64,000 nt of DNA from JAAZBA01 sp964461815. Lineage in GTDB: Bacteria > Bacillota > Clostridia > Oscillospirales > QAMX01. The translations under genes were made by a program, and so were the position numbers. The notes beneath the pieces were generated by a model. The model had not been told where the DNA came from. It made no database searches and saw only the letters and a program-made list of their open reading frames with translations. Positions 1 to 8,447 of the stretch are shown one piece after another (position 1 is the first letter of the stretch; every line of letters begins with the position of its first letter). The stretch is taken from positions 14,094 through 78,093 of the forward strand of contig CAYWVF010000010.1 of the NCBI GenBank assembly GCA_964461815.1. Direction: 5' to 3'.

Positions 1-1856
1 TTATTCAATAGGTTTATGCCTATTTTTTCCATCTCCTCACGTTCCTTTGGAGCAAGTATTCCCGATGAGCTGTGAGAAGACGGTAGTGCACCGTCAACAG
101 CACCTAAAAGGAGCACACACGGGGCGTGATTTGCGCTTATCTCAGTCACCGAGCCTATCTGCACACGATCTACGGAAGGCGGTATTGCACCCATTTCACA
201 GCCCTCAAGTGCGAGTGTGAAAAGAGATGCAAATGTATCCGTATCGATACATTCATCGTCGCACACATGAACGAAGCTGTCAAAGCAATCGCATATTACC
301 TCCCACAGTCGTTCATATTCATCGGCTTCACGCAGATGACCATCTGCTTCAAGACGCTCGGCTCGTTTTGTAAGCTCCTCCCTCACTCCTATACGCTCAA
401 GAAAAGCATATAGTGTTTCAGCCTTGCCTCTACCTGTTGTCTCCCTCTTCATATTCTCGTATAATGTGATGAGTGGGAGCCGTATGCGATCCTTTATATC
501 ATTCACCCTGTCCAGCAACTCTTTATCCTTATCATTTAATGGAGATGAGAAACTGCCGGGATTATTTTCAAAATGCTTTTCAGACATTATTTCGTATCCT
601 CTGACACTCCATGCATCACAGTAGTTTTCAAAAATTCCGCATTCCTCCGGAGTTATGCCGGAATAACCCGCTTTCACACAGCTTATTATATCCTCACATT
701 TGAATCCGTCCGTTATGACCTTAAGAGATGACAATATAGCGGCAACAGACGGCTTTTCCATTATACTTGTCTTGCCCGATATATAGCACGGTATACCGAA
801 TCGTTCGAATACAGCTTCAATGGTGCTGCGATATTTTTCAAAATCGGTAACAGCAACAGCTATATCTCTGTAACGAACATCCGACTCCTTGACAGCATGT
901 GCTATAGTTGCAGCTGCATGCTCACATTCCGAGTACAGTGTTCCCGATATGTGGAGCTTCACTATCTCTGTCTCAGGTTCATATTCCTTCATGCCCTCGA
1001 AAATATATTTTTCGAGGTGCATGATCTCATCATGCACAGCTTTCTGTTCGAACACAGTAGTGTTTACAGATATATTTTTTTCCTTTGCAGCAGATGCAAG
1101 CTTTCTTGCTGTACTCGATGAATTATAGAATGCGCTGTCTTCATCCTCAAATAAGCTCTCACATGTAAAAGCACATGTAACTGTATTGCATCGTTCCATC
1201 ATAAGAAGAATTATGTCAAGCTCCTGAACGGTAAAGCCTGTAAAGCTATCTATAAATAAATTGTAACCGTTCATAAAAGTATTGTCCGACATCAACCTTT
1301 GATAGACACGTACCAACTCCTCATTTGTATCGAACTGCTCATCCGAGCTTTCATGCACCTTAGAGTCATATGCAGTCATAATAAGTGCTATATCATGCAG
1401 CTTATTCTGCAATCTTTCATGTGTACAAGTCTCCGATGCCTCAGTCAGCATTTCAGGTGATATTCCCGAATTATGCATCTCATCGTTTATGCTGATAAAG
1501 GATCTCAATATTTCAAGTCTCTTATCTCTGCTCGAATACTCCGATAGCATATTGCGGACAGATAGATATGCTCTATCCATAAGTATCAGCTTTGCACATT
1601 CATCAAGGGCCTTATCTGCAAGTCCGCCTACAGCAGCGAATACACGGCTTGCGAGCCTTTTGAATGTCAATATTTCCGCATATAGAGCCGCATTGTCTCC
1701 GCATACGTCGCACAGTCTGCGTTCAAGTGAATGCGAATGTGTTTCGGGAACGATTATGACTGACCGTACACCTGTTTTTCTGCCTATTTCATACGCCTCA
1801 TTTAATATTTTCTCCGTTTTCCCGGAAAAAGCTCGACCTAAGTACAGTTTTAGCAT
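1..1856 (-). CDS. addB: AddB, ATP-dependent helicase/nuclease subunit B (partial, 3' end outside window)
   Basis: AddB is the B subunit of the AddAB helicase-nuclease that processes double-strand breaks for recombination. About 618 codons are visible, from the ATG at 1856 down to the window edge. The protein begins with a Walker A-like motif (GRAFSGKTE, residues about 7-15), followed by the UvrD-like helicase fold of the family. AddB proteins are usually about 1,100-1,200 residues, so the C-terminal nuclease and Fe-S part lies outside. A purine-rich AAAGGAAAG stretch precedes the ATG. The TTA at bases 1-3 is out of frame and is not its stop. addA would be expected beyond the edge but is not seen. 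Confidence 0.85.
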   Translation of the reverse strand, partial: MLKLYLGRAFSGKTEKILNEAYEIGRKTGVRSVIIVPETHSHSLERRLCDVCGDNAALYAEILTFKRLASRVFAAVGGLADKALDECAKLILMDRAYLSVRNMLSEYSSRDKRLEILRSFISINDEMHNSGISPEMLTEASETCTHERLQNKLHDIALIMTAYDSKVHESSDEQFDTNEELVRVYQRLMSDNTFMNGYNLFIDSFTGFTVQELDIILLMMERCNTVTCAFTCESLFEDEDSAFYNSSSTARKLASAAKEKNISVNTTVFEQKAVHDEIMHLEKYIFEGMKEYEPETEIVKLHISGTLYSECEHAAATIAHAVKESDVRYRDIAVAVTDFEKYRSTIEAVFERFGIPCYISGKTSIMEKPSVAAILSSLKVITDGFKCEDIISCVKAGYSGITPEECGIFENYCDAWSVRGYEIMSEKHFENNPGSFSSPLNDKDKELLDRVNDIKDRIRLPLITLYENMKRETTGRGKAETLYAFLERIGVREELTKRAERLEADGHLREADEYERLWEVICDCFDSFVHVCDDECIDTDTFASLFTLALEGCEMGAIPPSVDRVQIGSVTEISANHAPCVLLLGAVDGALPSSHSSSGILAPKEREEMEKIGINLLN

Positions 1857-1985
1857 TAAATGATCTTTCCTTTGTTCTGTCTTTTCTATTGTTTATAATT
1901 ATACCATATAAATTTACTTTTCGCTACTTGAATACTTAACTGTTTTGTTGTAAAATTATCTCATCACATTAAAGGGGATATTTTT

Positions 1986-2399
1986 ATGAATTGGTTATAC
2001 AAAATCACCCAATGGTTTAGCAGACTGATGTACGGTCGCTATGGCTCTGACCAGCTTTCCGTTGCACTCGTTATAGCCTACGTTCTCTTCATTCTTATAG
2101 GAGAGCTGACCGATCTGTCTATATTCTTTATACTGAGCTACGTGCTTGTGATCTGGGCTTTCTTCCGAATGTTTTCCAGGAACATTGCTGCCAGGCGAAA
2201 GGAAAACGACAAGTTCATGAAGCTTTATGTCCCGGTTAAAAGCTATATAAAGGATCTCATATATCGCTTCAAGCAGCGTAAGCAATATCGTTTTTTCAGA
2301 TGTCCGACATGTAAAACCATGGCAAGAGTTCCCAGACTCGGTAAAAAGATCGAGATCACCTGCCCTCACTGTGGAAACAAATTTACAAGAAAAACGTAA
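1986..2399 (+). CDS. Small membrane protein with C-terminal zinc ribbon
   Basis: I do not recognise a named family. The 137-residue protein has two hydrophobic segments at about residues 25-41 and 44-61. A basic stretch follows, and the C-terminus is a zinc-ribbon-like domain with CPTC (about 111-114) and CPHCG (about 126-130). This suggests a membrane-anchored metal-binding protein, but its role is unknown. AAAGGGG lies just upstream of the ATG. The next gene starts 13 bp after its stop, so the two are probably co-transcribed. Confidence 0.75.
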   Translation: MNWLYKITQWFSRLMYGRYGSDQLSVALVIAYVLFILIGELTDLSIFFILSYVLVIWAFFRMFSRNIAARRKENDKFMKLYVPVKSYIKDLIYRFKQRKQYRFFRCPTCKTMARVPRLGKKIEITCPHCGNKFTRKT

Positions 2400-2412
2400 T
2401 GCGGAGTGTGCT

Positions 2413-3051
2413 ATGGAGTTCATCATACATATTATTGAGATAATAGGGACTGCTGCTTTTGCAATATCCGGCGTTATGCTGGCTATGGAAAAGGAGCTTG
2501 ATCTCTTTGGCGTGATCGTGATCGGAGTTATAACGGCTGTCGGTGGCGGTGCGACCAGAGATATCATCCTCGGAAATTTTCCGCCCATGCTGTTTCGCGA
2601 TCCAACCTATGTTATAGTATCTACCATAGTATGCATCATTGTATTTTTACTCTTTTCGCTATCAAAAAACAAATTTAAAAGTCTATTTGAGCAGTATACA
2701 TATATAATCAATATTTGCGATGCTGTAGGGCTCGGCATATTCGTAGCAGTCGGTATGAATGGTGCCATCAACGCAGGCTTCGGTGATAACGGATTTCTTC
2801 TCATCTTTGTAGGCACTATTACAGGTGTCGGAGGTGGAATACTGCGTGATATAATGGTCGGAGTCGTACCTAATGTACTTAAGAAGCATATTTACGCAGT
2901 TGCCGCAATAATCGGTGCTGTGCTGTATTTTATCACCTACCGTCTCGGTGCGAACAGTATTGTCTCATACTTCGTATGTGCGATCCCTGTCGTGACGATA
3001 CGTATCCTTGCGGCAAAATACAAATGGAATCTGCCTAAAATCAAGCTGTGA
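2413..3051 (+). CDS. TRIC-type (YadS/UPF0126) membrane protein
   Basis: This matches the bacterial TRIC/UPF0126 family, homologues of trimeric intracellular cation channels. The protein has 212 residues and about seven hydrophobic segments. It shows the family's internal duplication: a GGG-x-TRD motif near residues 44-50 and a GGG-x-LRD motif near 140-146. I chose the ATG at 2413 because its product starts in the first membrane helix and a GCGGAG site precedes it; an ATG 42 bp upstream would overlap the previous gene. Cation conduction is known for homologues, but the substrate here is not shown. Confidence 0.85.
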   Translation: MEFIIHIIEIIGTAAFAISGVMLAMEKELDLFGVIVIGVITAVGGGATRDIILGNFPPMLFRDPTYVIVSTIVCIIVFLLFSLSKNKFKSLFEQYTYIINICDAVGLGIFVAVGMNGAINAGFGDNGFLLIFVGTITGVGGGILRDIMVGVVPNVLKKHIYAVAAIIGAVLYFITYRLGANSIVSYFVCAIPVVTIRILAAKYKWNLPKIKL

Positions 3052-3057
3052 ATAAAA

Positions 3058-3104
3058 AATCAAGCAGTGTGATCCTCATATCCGAGTGATCACACTGCTT
3101 GATT
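3058..3104 (-). terminator. Rho-independent terminator of the galT operon
   Basis: A perfect 17-bp stem (3058-3074 with 3088-3104) and a 13-nt loop lie 7 bp beyond the stop of the ceramidase-like gene. On the minus strand the stem is followed by a T-rich run, the complement of AATAAAAAAT at 3051-3060, so it terminates leftward transcription. The same hairpin sits just after the TRIC gene, but the plus side has no T run. Confidence 0.85.
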
Positions 3105-3111
3105 CATGCTA

Positions 3112-4431
3112 TCATGCGTTTTTTATCTCTTTAGTGAGTGCTATACCGGTATTGATAATGCTCTCTGCTACTCCTGCCTTAAACCTTGAGCTTCTGGCTT
3201 CATAGCCACCCTCTGCGTATGCGTCGGCAGTAGGATAATAGCCCTCATAGCCGTTTGCACAGCAGCATGGGATAGTCATTTTGAACGGTGAGCCTGCCTT
3301 AATGGCACGTCCTATATCGGTAAACGGTTCACCAGGAATACCTGCAAATACCACATCTCCTATGCCTACACCTGTAAGATACAGTCCCAGCGTATCAGGG
3401 AGATCCTCATGCATTATCCATGTCTCGGCTTCACCTAAAACCGTAGCGCTCATCATGCCCTTATACATTTTGGAAAATTCCTCAATATTGTCATCATGGA
3501 ATTTTACGAGCTCTTTAGCCGCAGCGATCTGCTCAGGTGTACCTTTATTTAATCCGACCTCTGCTATCTTTTGACCATAAGACACCTTATCGCATACAGC
3601 CGGCTTCGTATATGAATAGATCGAAAGCACTGCACCGGCTATTACTCTACCCATATGCTCAGCATGTGCTGTACCAGGCTTCCTCGTTGCCTTTATATCT
3701 ATATGATTCGTATCGCCCTGTGCTCCATTGAAATACACAACATGCACTCCCTTGCCGTCCTTCTCATCTCTGAGTGCATTTTCAAGTGTACGACGTACAA
3801 AACCAGGATAGTCAGAGCAAAGCTTATTGCCGCCTATCGTATCGGGATGCACCTGGAAATTAACGATAGCTATATCGGCTGCATCTTCTCTTATGATCTT
3901 TACAAGCTGGACTGTTTCATCAGGTGTTCCTATCGGCTCTAATACATTCGGATCATTTCCGGGATTTGTCTTTGTCGAGCCATCCTTCATTCTAAAGCGG
4001 CGAACAAACGATATTCCCTTTGCCTCACCTGTAGCCAACTCAACAGTAGCCTCTTTCATATCGGCAATTGCAAGACCGATAACATCTGAGATCCTGTTGA
4101 ACAAATACTCATTATAGTTTGGATCTATCTCGAATAATCTTTCCTTTGTGACCCCCGGTCCCGTATGTGTATGAGTGCAAGCTACAAATACAGCCTCATA
4201 ATCTATATTGTTTCTTTTCGCTGCACGCATTCTGATCTCATCCATCTGGCTCTGACAAATACCGATGACATCAACACTGACGACCGCTGCCGTTTTCTCG
4301 CCGTCTGTAAATGCAACCGCATGTGCTTGCAGAGGATCGATGATGCCGTCTGCGAAACGCACTTCAAAATAACCGGAAATTTCCGTTCCAAGAGGTGGTG
4401 TTACGTCTAATCTTGCAAAGCCTGCTTTCAT
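3112..4431 (-). CDS. Neutral ceramidase N-terminal-domain-like hydrolase
   Basis: The 439-residue protein resembles the N-terminal domain of neutral/alkaline ceramidases. It keeps the metal-binding THTHTGPG region (H87, H89) and other conserved His positions such as QVHPD (about 193-197). Characterised ceramidases carry a nucleophilic Ser in a GDVSPN loop, whereas the equivalent loop here reads GDTNH (239-243). Ceramide hydrolysis is therefore doubtful, and an amidase or esterase on another substrate is as likely. It has no signal peptide, so it is cytoplasmic. AAAGGGG precedes the ATG. It is the last gene of the galT operon, 15 bp after the cysteine hydrolase. Confidence 0.7.
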   Translation of the reverse strand: MKAGFARLDVTPPLGTEISGYFEVRFADGIIDPLQAHAVAFTDGEKTAAVVSVDVIGICQSQMDEIRMRAAKRNNIDYEAVFVACTHTHTGPGVTKERLFEIDPNYNEYLFNRISDVIGLAIADMKEATVELATGEAKGISFVRRFRMKDGSTKTNPGNDPNVLEPIGTPDETVQLVKIIREDAADIAIVNFQVHPDTIGGNKLCSDYPGFVRRTLENALRDEKDGKGVHVVYFNGAQGDTNHIDIKATRKPGTAHAEHMGRVIAGAVLSIYSYTKPAVCDKVSYGQKIAEVGLNKGTPEQIAAAKELVKFHDDNIEEFSKMYKGMMSATVLGEAETWIMHEDLPDTLGLYLTGVGIGDVVFAGIPGEPFTDIGRAIKAGSPFKMTIPCCCANGYEGYYPTADAYAEGGYEARSSRFKAGVAESIINTGIALTKEIKNA

Positions 4432-4446
4432 AGTATCATGCCCCTT

Positions 4447-4959
4447 TCATATTACGTCTATCTGCACACCGCGCATAACATCCAGCGCAGCTTTATTTAT
4501 CTCTTCATCCACAGCCGCCGTACAGCTCGAATCGACGATTATCCGGAGCTCCGGACAAAATGCCTTTATCGTTATCGCATTTGAAATAACACATATATTC
4601 GACACAAGTCCTATAAGCTCTACCGACTCATATCTGCCATTTGCTATATACTCAGCCAATTCAACCGATCCGAATGTATTTTTCTCGAAAATCTTTGCAT
4701 TTTCCGCATATTTTTTTGCATCACCGTACAGTTCATGTCCTCTTGTACCCTTAATGCAATGCGGTACAGGCAGTTTTTTGCCCTCCTGTGTTTCAAGATA
4801 ATTGTCATAATGCGTATCAAGCGTGAATACTACCTCGTATCCATCCTCAATGCATCTTTTTATCTTATCGCATACAGGTAATTTCTGTGCTTTCTCAAAA
4901 CCCAGCGCACCGTCCACAAAATCGTTTTGATAATCTATAACAACAAGCAGCTTTTTCAT
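4447..4959 (-). CDS. Isochorismatase-family cysteine hydrolase (nicotinamidase-like)
   Basis: The 170-residue protein has the cysteine-hydrolase triad D9 (VIDYQNDF), K93 (FEKNTFG) and C123 (SNICVISNA). It also has nicotinamidase-like metal ligands D48, H50 (TLDTH) and H67. Nicotinamidase (nicotinamide to nicotinate) is the most likely activity on residue pattern, but family members act on several amides and I cannot separate them. It starts 7 bp after galT and is followed 15 bp later by the ceramidase-like gene. Confidence 0.75.
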   Translation of the reverse strand: MKKLLVVIDYQNDFVDGALGFEKAQKLPVCDKIKRCIEDGYEVVFTLDTHYDNYLETQEGKKLPVPHCIKGTRGHELYGDAKKYAENAKIFEKNTFGSVELAEYIANGRYESVELIGLVSNICVISNAITIKAFCPELRIIVDSSCTAAVDEEINKAALDVMRGVQIDVI

Positions 4960-4966
4960 ATTTCTA

Positions 4967-5944
4967 TCAGTCTTTCACAGATGCCTTGAATTTCTCGTAT
5001 GCGGCACGAAGCTCTATAGCCTTTTCTTCCGGAGCTGTCGGATTGCAATGTGCCCAAACTCCTGTTTCACTTGATGCGTTATATTTTATCTTATTTTTGG
5101 AACGCATTGGTGGGAAGAATTCAATATGGAAGTGGTAATCCTCAGAATAATCGCCGCTGTTTACAGGATTCTGATGCATACACATCATATATGGAAAAGC
5201 AAATCCAAACAGATTGTCCAGTGTACCTGCCGCATACTTCACCGCATGTGCCAAGCTGTCACGCTCAGCATCCGTAAACTGGAGCAGATTCTGCTTGTGA
5301 TTTTTCGATACTATGTAAATACCATACGGATACTCACAGAAAAACGGAATGAACACGCTGAAGTGCTCGTTCTCGAAAACCATACGTCTGCCATCCTTCT
5401 GCTCATCACGAAGCATATCGCAAATAAGGCAGCGGCCCTTTTCCTCATGATATTCACGGCATGACTCTGTCTCAAGCTCGATCTTCTTCGGGATAAAGCT
5501 GTATCCGTATATCTGTCCGTGCGGATGCGGCATTGTAACGCCTACGGCTTCTCCGCGATTTTCGAATATGAATATGTATTTGATCTTTTCATCCTTACTC
5601 AATTCCTCAAAGCGTTCTGTCCACAGATCGACAAGCTTTCTGACATGACTGAGCGGAAGCTCAGGCAGAGTGATCGTATGCTCCGGAGAATACAGTATTA
5701 CCTCACATTTTCCGTAAGCTTCGGCAGTTTTATAAAGCTCTGTCTCAACATCATCCGGCTTCGGCGGATTCTGTGACAGTGCAGGAAAATCGTTATCGTA
5801 TTTCAACACGTCAAAATGATCAGGTACCTTTCCGGATCCCGGGCAAAACGGACACCAGTCTTTTGGCATCTGCGGTCTGTTCTGTCTATGTGACGCGATC
5901 ATTATGTAATCTTTTGTCAGTGGATGATATCTAAGTTCAGCCAT
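4967..5944 (-). CDS. galT: Galactose-1-phosphate uridylyltransferase (class I)
   Basis: GalT exchanges UMP between UDP-glucose and galactose-1-phosphate in the Leloir pathway. The 325-residue protein has the catalytic HPHGQ motif (H140, P141, H142), whose second His is uridylylated, and a CPFC zinc pair (C31, C34). A second ligand-rich segment near the C-terminus contains HFHIEFFPP. Length fits class I GalT rather than the roughly 490-residue class II form common in Firmicutes. ACGGAGG precedes the ATG. No galK or galE is nearby. It is the first gene of a three-gene operon. Confidence 0.93.
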   Translation of the reverse strand: MAELRYHPLTKDYIMIASHRQNRPQMPKDWCPFCPGSGKVPDHFDVLKYDNDFPALSQNPPKPDDVETELYKTAEAYGKCEVILYSPEHTITLPELPLSHVRKLVDLWTERFEELSKDEKIKYIFIFENRGEAVGVTMPHPHGQIYGYSFIPKKIELETESCREYHEEKGRCLICDMLRDEQKDGRRMVFENEHFSVFIPFFCEYPYGIYIVSKNHKQNLLQFTDAERDSLAHAVKYAAGTLDNLFGFAFPYMMCMHQNPVNSGDYSEDYHFHIEFFPPMRSKNKIKYNASSETGVWAHCNPTAPEEKAIELRAAYEKFKASVKD

Positions 5945-5974
5945 TTTCGCACCTCCGTAAATTTTTCACTTTTT

Positions 5975-6002
5975 ATTATATCATATCCTGTAAAAAAATC
6001 AA
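5975..6002 (-). promoter_or_regulatory. Sigma-A-type promoter for the galT operon
   Basis: On the minus strand, TTGATT (5997-6002) and TATAAT (5975-5980) are separated by 16 bp, about 30 bp upstream of the galT start. The match to consensus is good, but this is by eye only. Confidence 0.6.
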
Positions 6003-6113
6003 TATTTTTTCTGATCTACTTCAATTTTATCTTAATTTGCCTTGAATTTCAGCTTGACATCATTTATAATAGTATGTAGGCATAATATTTTCACCCAGAA
6101 AGGACTGCATACC

Positions 6114-6989
6114 ATGAATTATAAATATGTTTTTTTTACAGATTCAACATGTGACCTGACTAATGAATTATATGATGAATTTGATATACAGCGTCTTTGC
6201 CTGAAGATAAGCCTTGACGGTCAAACCTACGAGGATAACTGCAAAGATCTCGACCCAAAAGACCTTTACGAACGTATGGCCGCAGGTTCGGTTCCGACCA
6301 CCATGCAGGTAAATGTCCAGCAATTTATCGATAAGTTCTCACCTGTTTTGCAGAACGGGTCAGACATACTTTATCTTGCATTCTCCTCAGGTCTCAGCGG
6401 AACATACAACAGTGCATGTATTGCCGCAAAGGAGCTGACGGAAATGTTCCCTGAACGCAAAATATACATTATAGACTCCCTCTCTGCCGCAGGTGGAGAA
6501 GGTCTTCTTGCCATGAACATAGCCAAGCGCAGACTCGAGGGTGTATCTATTGACGAGCTTTATGAGTGGGCAAACAAATTCAAATTCAACATTGTTCATT
6601 ACTTTACCGTAAATGATCTGTTTCATCTTCACCGTGGCGGACGTGTTTCAAAAACAGCAGCTATTGTCGGCACTCTTGCAGGTATCAAGCCTGCTATGTA
6701 CGTTGATAATCTCGGCAAGCTGTGCGTTGGAAGCAAGGTAAGAGGTCGAAATGCATCCTTTAAAACTATTGTAGGCAAGCTAAGTGACGTAGCCATAGAT
6801 CCAGAAAACAGTATTGCATTAGTTAATCATGCAAACGCACCCGAGGAAGCAGAAGCAATTGCAGCTCTCATGCGTGAAAGTATGCATTTTAAGGAAATAA
6901 AGACCCTGCCGCTCGGACCTGTCATAGGTTCACACACAGGTCAGGGCTGTATTGCGATATATGCAGTCGGTACAGAGCGCAAGTGGTAA
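6114..6989 (+). CDS. DegV family fatty-acid-binding protein
   Basis: DegV/FakB proteins bind a fatty acid and present it to the kinase FakA. The 291-residue protein begins with the family signature DSTCDL (residues 10-15). It has the mid-protein stretch FHLHRGGRVSKT, typical of the DegV domain, and a C-terminal GPVIGSHTGQG lipid-binding segment. I chose the ATG at 6114, with AAAGGA a few bases upstream; an in-frame ATG at 6042 lies in the promoter region. A TTGACA at 6054-6059 is a likely -35 box, but the -10 is unclear. No fakA is in the window. Confidence 0.9.
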   Translation: MNYKYVFFTDSTCDLTNELYDEFDIQRLCLKISLDGQTYEDNCKDLDPKDLYERMAAGSVPTTMQVNVQQFIDKFSPVLQNGSDILYLAFSSGLSGTYNSACIAAKELTEMFPERKIYIIDSLSAAGGEGLLAMNIAKRRLEGVSIDELYEWANKFKFNIVHYFTVNDLFHLHRGGRVSKTAAIVGTLAGIKPAMYVDNLGKLCVGSKVRGRNASFKTIVGKLSDVAIDPENSIALVNHANAPEEAEAIAALMRESMHFKEIKTLPLGPVIGSHTGQGCIAIYAVGTERKW

Positions 6990-7025
6990 TTTTTCGATAA
7001 AATATTTTAATATTACATTTGCCCA

Positions 7026-7054
7026 TTGCAAATTATACTATAATATGATATAAT
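7026..7054 (+). promoter_or_regulatory. Promoter of metK
   Basis: TTGCAA (7026-7031) and a consensus TATAAT (7049-7054) are spaced by exactly 17 bp. Transcription should start near 7061, which leaves a leader of only about 57 nt before metK. Confidence 0.75.
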
Positions 7055-7064
7055 TCGATTATCT

Positions 7065-7092
7065 GTACGGATTCCCTCAACCGTATGGGAAT
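7065..7092 (+). promoter_or_regulatory. Short structured metK leader with two competing hairpins
   Basis: Two stems overlap in this stretch. Stem A pairs 7066-7070 (TACGG) with 7081-7085 (CCGTA). Stem B pairs 7071-7076 (ATTCCC) with 7087-7092 (GGGAAT). The arms interleave, so the stems are mutually exclusive or, less likely given the near-absent connecting loops, form a pseudoknot. The SD AGGAGG follows at 7101-7106. I do not recognise any known SAM riboswitch here. A regulatory role is an inference. Confidence 0.4.
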
Positions 7093-7117
7093 GGAAAATG
7101 AGGAGGAGTTTTAATAA

Positions 7118-8278
7118 ATGCCACGCAGATTATTTACAAGTGAATCCGTTACCGAAGGACATCCCGATAAGCTTTGCGATCAGGTATCCGATGCCGTTCT
7201 TGATGAGATCATATCAAAGGATCCAAATGCACGTGTAGCGTGTGAAACAGCTACAACAACAGGTGTTGTTTTTGTTATGGGCGAGATCACCACAGATTGC
7301 TACGTTGATATTCCGTCTATAGTAAGACAGACGATAAAAAATATTGGCTACGACAATGCTAACTATGGCTTTGACTATAAGTCTTGTGCTGTGCTTTCAT
7401 CTATAGATGAGCAGTCTCCCGACATTGCAATGGGCGTCAACGCTTCCGATGAGTATAAAACCTCTAAAAAGGATGATTACGATATCATCGGTGCAGGCGA
7501 TCAGGGAATGATGTTCGGATATGCATGTGATGAGACTCCGGAGCTCATGCCGGCTCCAATTGCTTATGCACATCTTCTTGCTCGCAGAATGTCCGAGCTG
7601 AGAAAAGACGGTACTCTGCCGTTCCTTCGTCCCGACGGAAAGACTCAGATAACGATGGAATATGATGAAAACGGCAAGATACTCGGTATTGATACAGTAG
7701 TAGTATCCTCTCAGCACGATCCCGACATTGAGCTTGGCGATCTTCGTAACGAGATAAAATCAAAGCTCATTTTGCCGACACTGCCCTCCGAGCTTATTCG
7801 TGATACAACTAAATTCTTTATTAACCCGACAGGACGTTTTGTTCTCGGCGGACCGCCTGCCGATACGGGACTCACAGGCAGAAAGATCATCGTTGATACA
7901 TACGGTGGCTATGCTCGTCATGGCGGCGGTGCATTCTCCGGCAAGGATCCGACAAAGGTTGACCGCAGTGCAGCTTATATGGCTCGCTATGCAGCTAAAA
8001 ACATTGTTGCCGCAGGACTTGCAAAGCAGTGTGAGATCCAGGTATCCTACGCTATCGGTGTTGCCAGACCTGTATCGCTCTTAGTCAACACATACGGCAC
8101 AGGCAAGATATCGGATGAAAAGATCTCCGCTCTTGTAAGCGAGAAATTTGATTTCCGTCCTGCAAGTATTATCGAGCATCTCGGTCTGAGAAGACCTTTA
8201 TATCGTCAGATCGCCGCTTACGGACATTTCGGACGTCCGGAGCTTGATCTTCCGTGGGAAAAGACAGACGTATTATGA
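7118..8278 (+). CDS. metK: S-adenosylmethionine synthetase
   Basis: MetK makes S-adenosylmethionine from methionine and ATP in the cytoplasm. The 386-residue protein has the expected signatures: GHPDK (14-18) in the N-terminal domain, GAGDQGMMFGYA (125-136), and the glycine-rich phosphate loop GGGAFSGKDPTK (269-280) followed by VDRS. The length is normal. AGGAGGAG lies 9-16 bp upstream of the ATG. The gene stands alone, with its own promoter and a bidirectional terminator about 125 bp downstream. The 124 bp between stop and terminator hold no gene I can support. Confidence 0.97.
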   Translation: MPRRLFTSESVTEGHPDKLCDQVSDAVLDEIISKDPNARVACETATTTGVVFVMGEITTDCYVDIPSIVRQTIKNIGYDNANYGFDYKSCAVLSSIDEQSPDIAMGVNASDEYKTSKKDDYDIIGAGDQGMMFGYACDETPELMPAPIAYAHLLARRMSELRKDGTLPFLRPDGKTQITMEYDENGKILGIDTVVVSSQHDPDIELGDLRNEIKSKLILPTLPSELIRDTTKFFINPTGRFVLGGPPADTGLTGRKIIVDTYGGYARHGGGAFSGKDPTKVDRSAAYMARYAAKNIVAAGLAKQCEIQVSYAIGVARPVSLLVNTYGTGKISDEKISALVSEKFDFRPASIIEHLGLRRPLYRQIAAYGHFGRPELDLPWEKTDVL

Positions 8279-8402
8279 TCCGCAGCGTAGCATCAGATCC
8301 TGTCTTGTCAGTCATAGTAAATTCGTTTTGCATGATTGCGATATCGGCAGGCTCTGCCAAACGAACTACATATCTGCAATGATCGGATATAATTTTACCG
8401 AT

Positions 8403-8437
8403 AAAAAACCGAACGAAAAAATTTCGTTCGGTTTTTT
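8403..8437. terminator. Bidirectional terminator between metK and the lipoprotein gene
   Basis: A perfect 16-bp stem (8403-8418 with 8422-8437) is built around CCGAACGAAA and flanked by A and T runs on both sides. It can terminate metK rightward and the convergent lipoprotein operon leftward. Confidence 0.88.
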
Positions 8438-8447
8438 CAATATAAAA

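Noticed and set aside
1..3. TTA at the window start as the addB stop codon
   Set aside because: It is out of frame with the addB start at 1856, so the gene continues beyond the window.
7055..7117. Known SAM riboswitch (SAM-I, SMK box or SAM-II) before metK
   Set aside because: The leader is too short for SAM-I, and I cannot match the conserved sequences of the other classes. The paired arms also lack the connecting loops needed for a comfortable pseudoknot.
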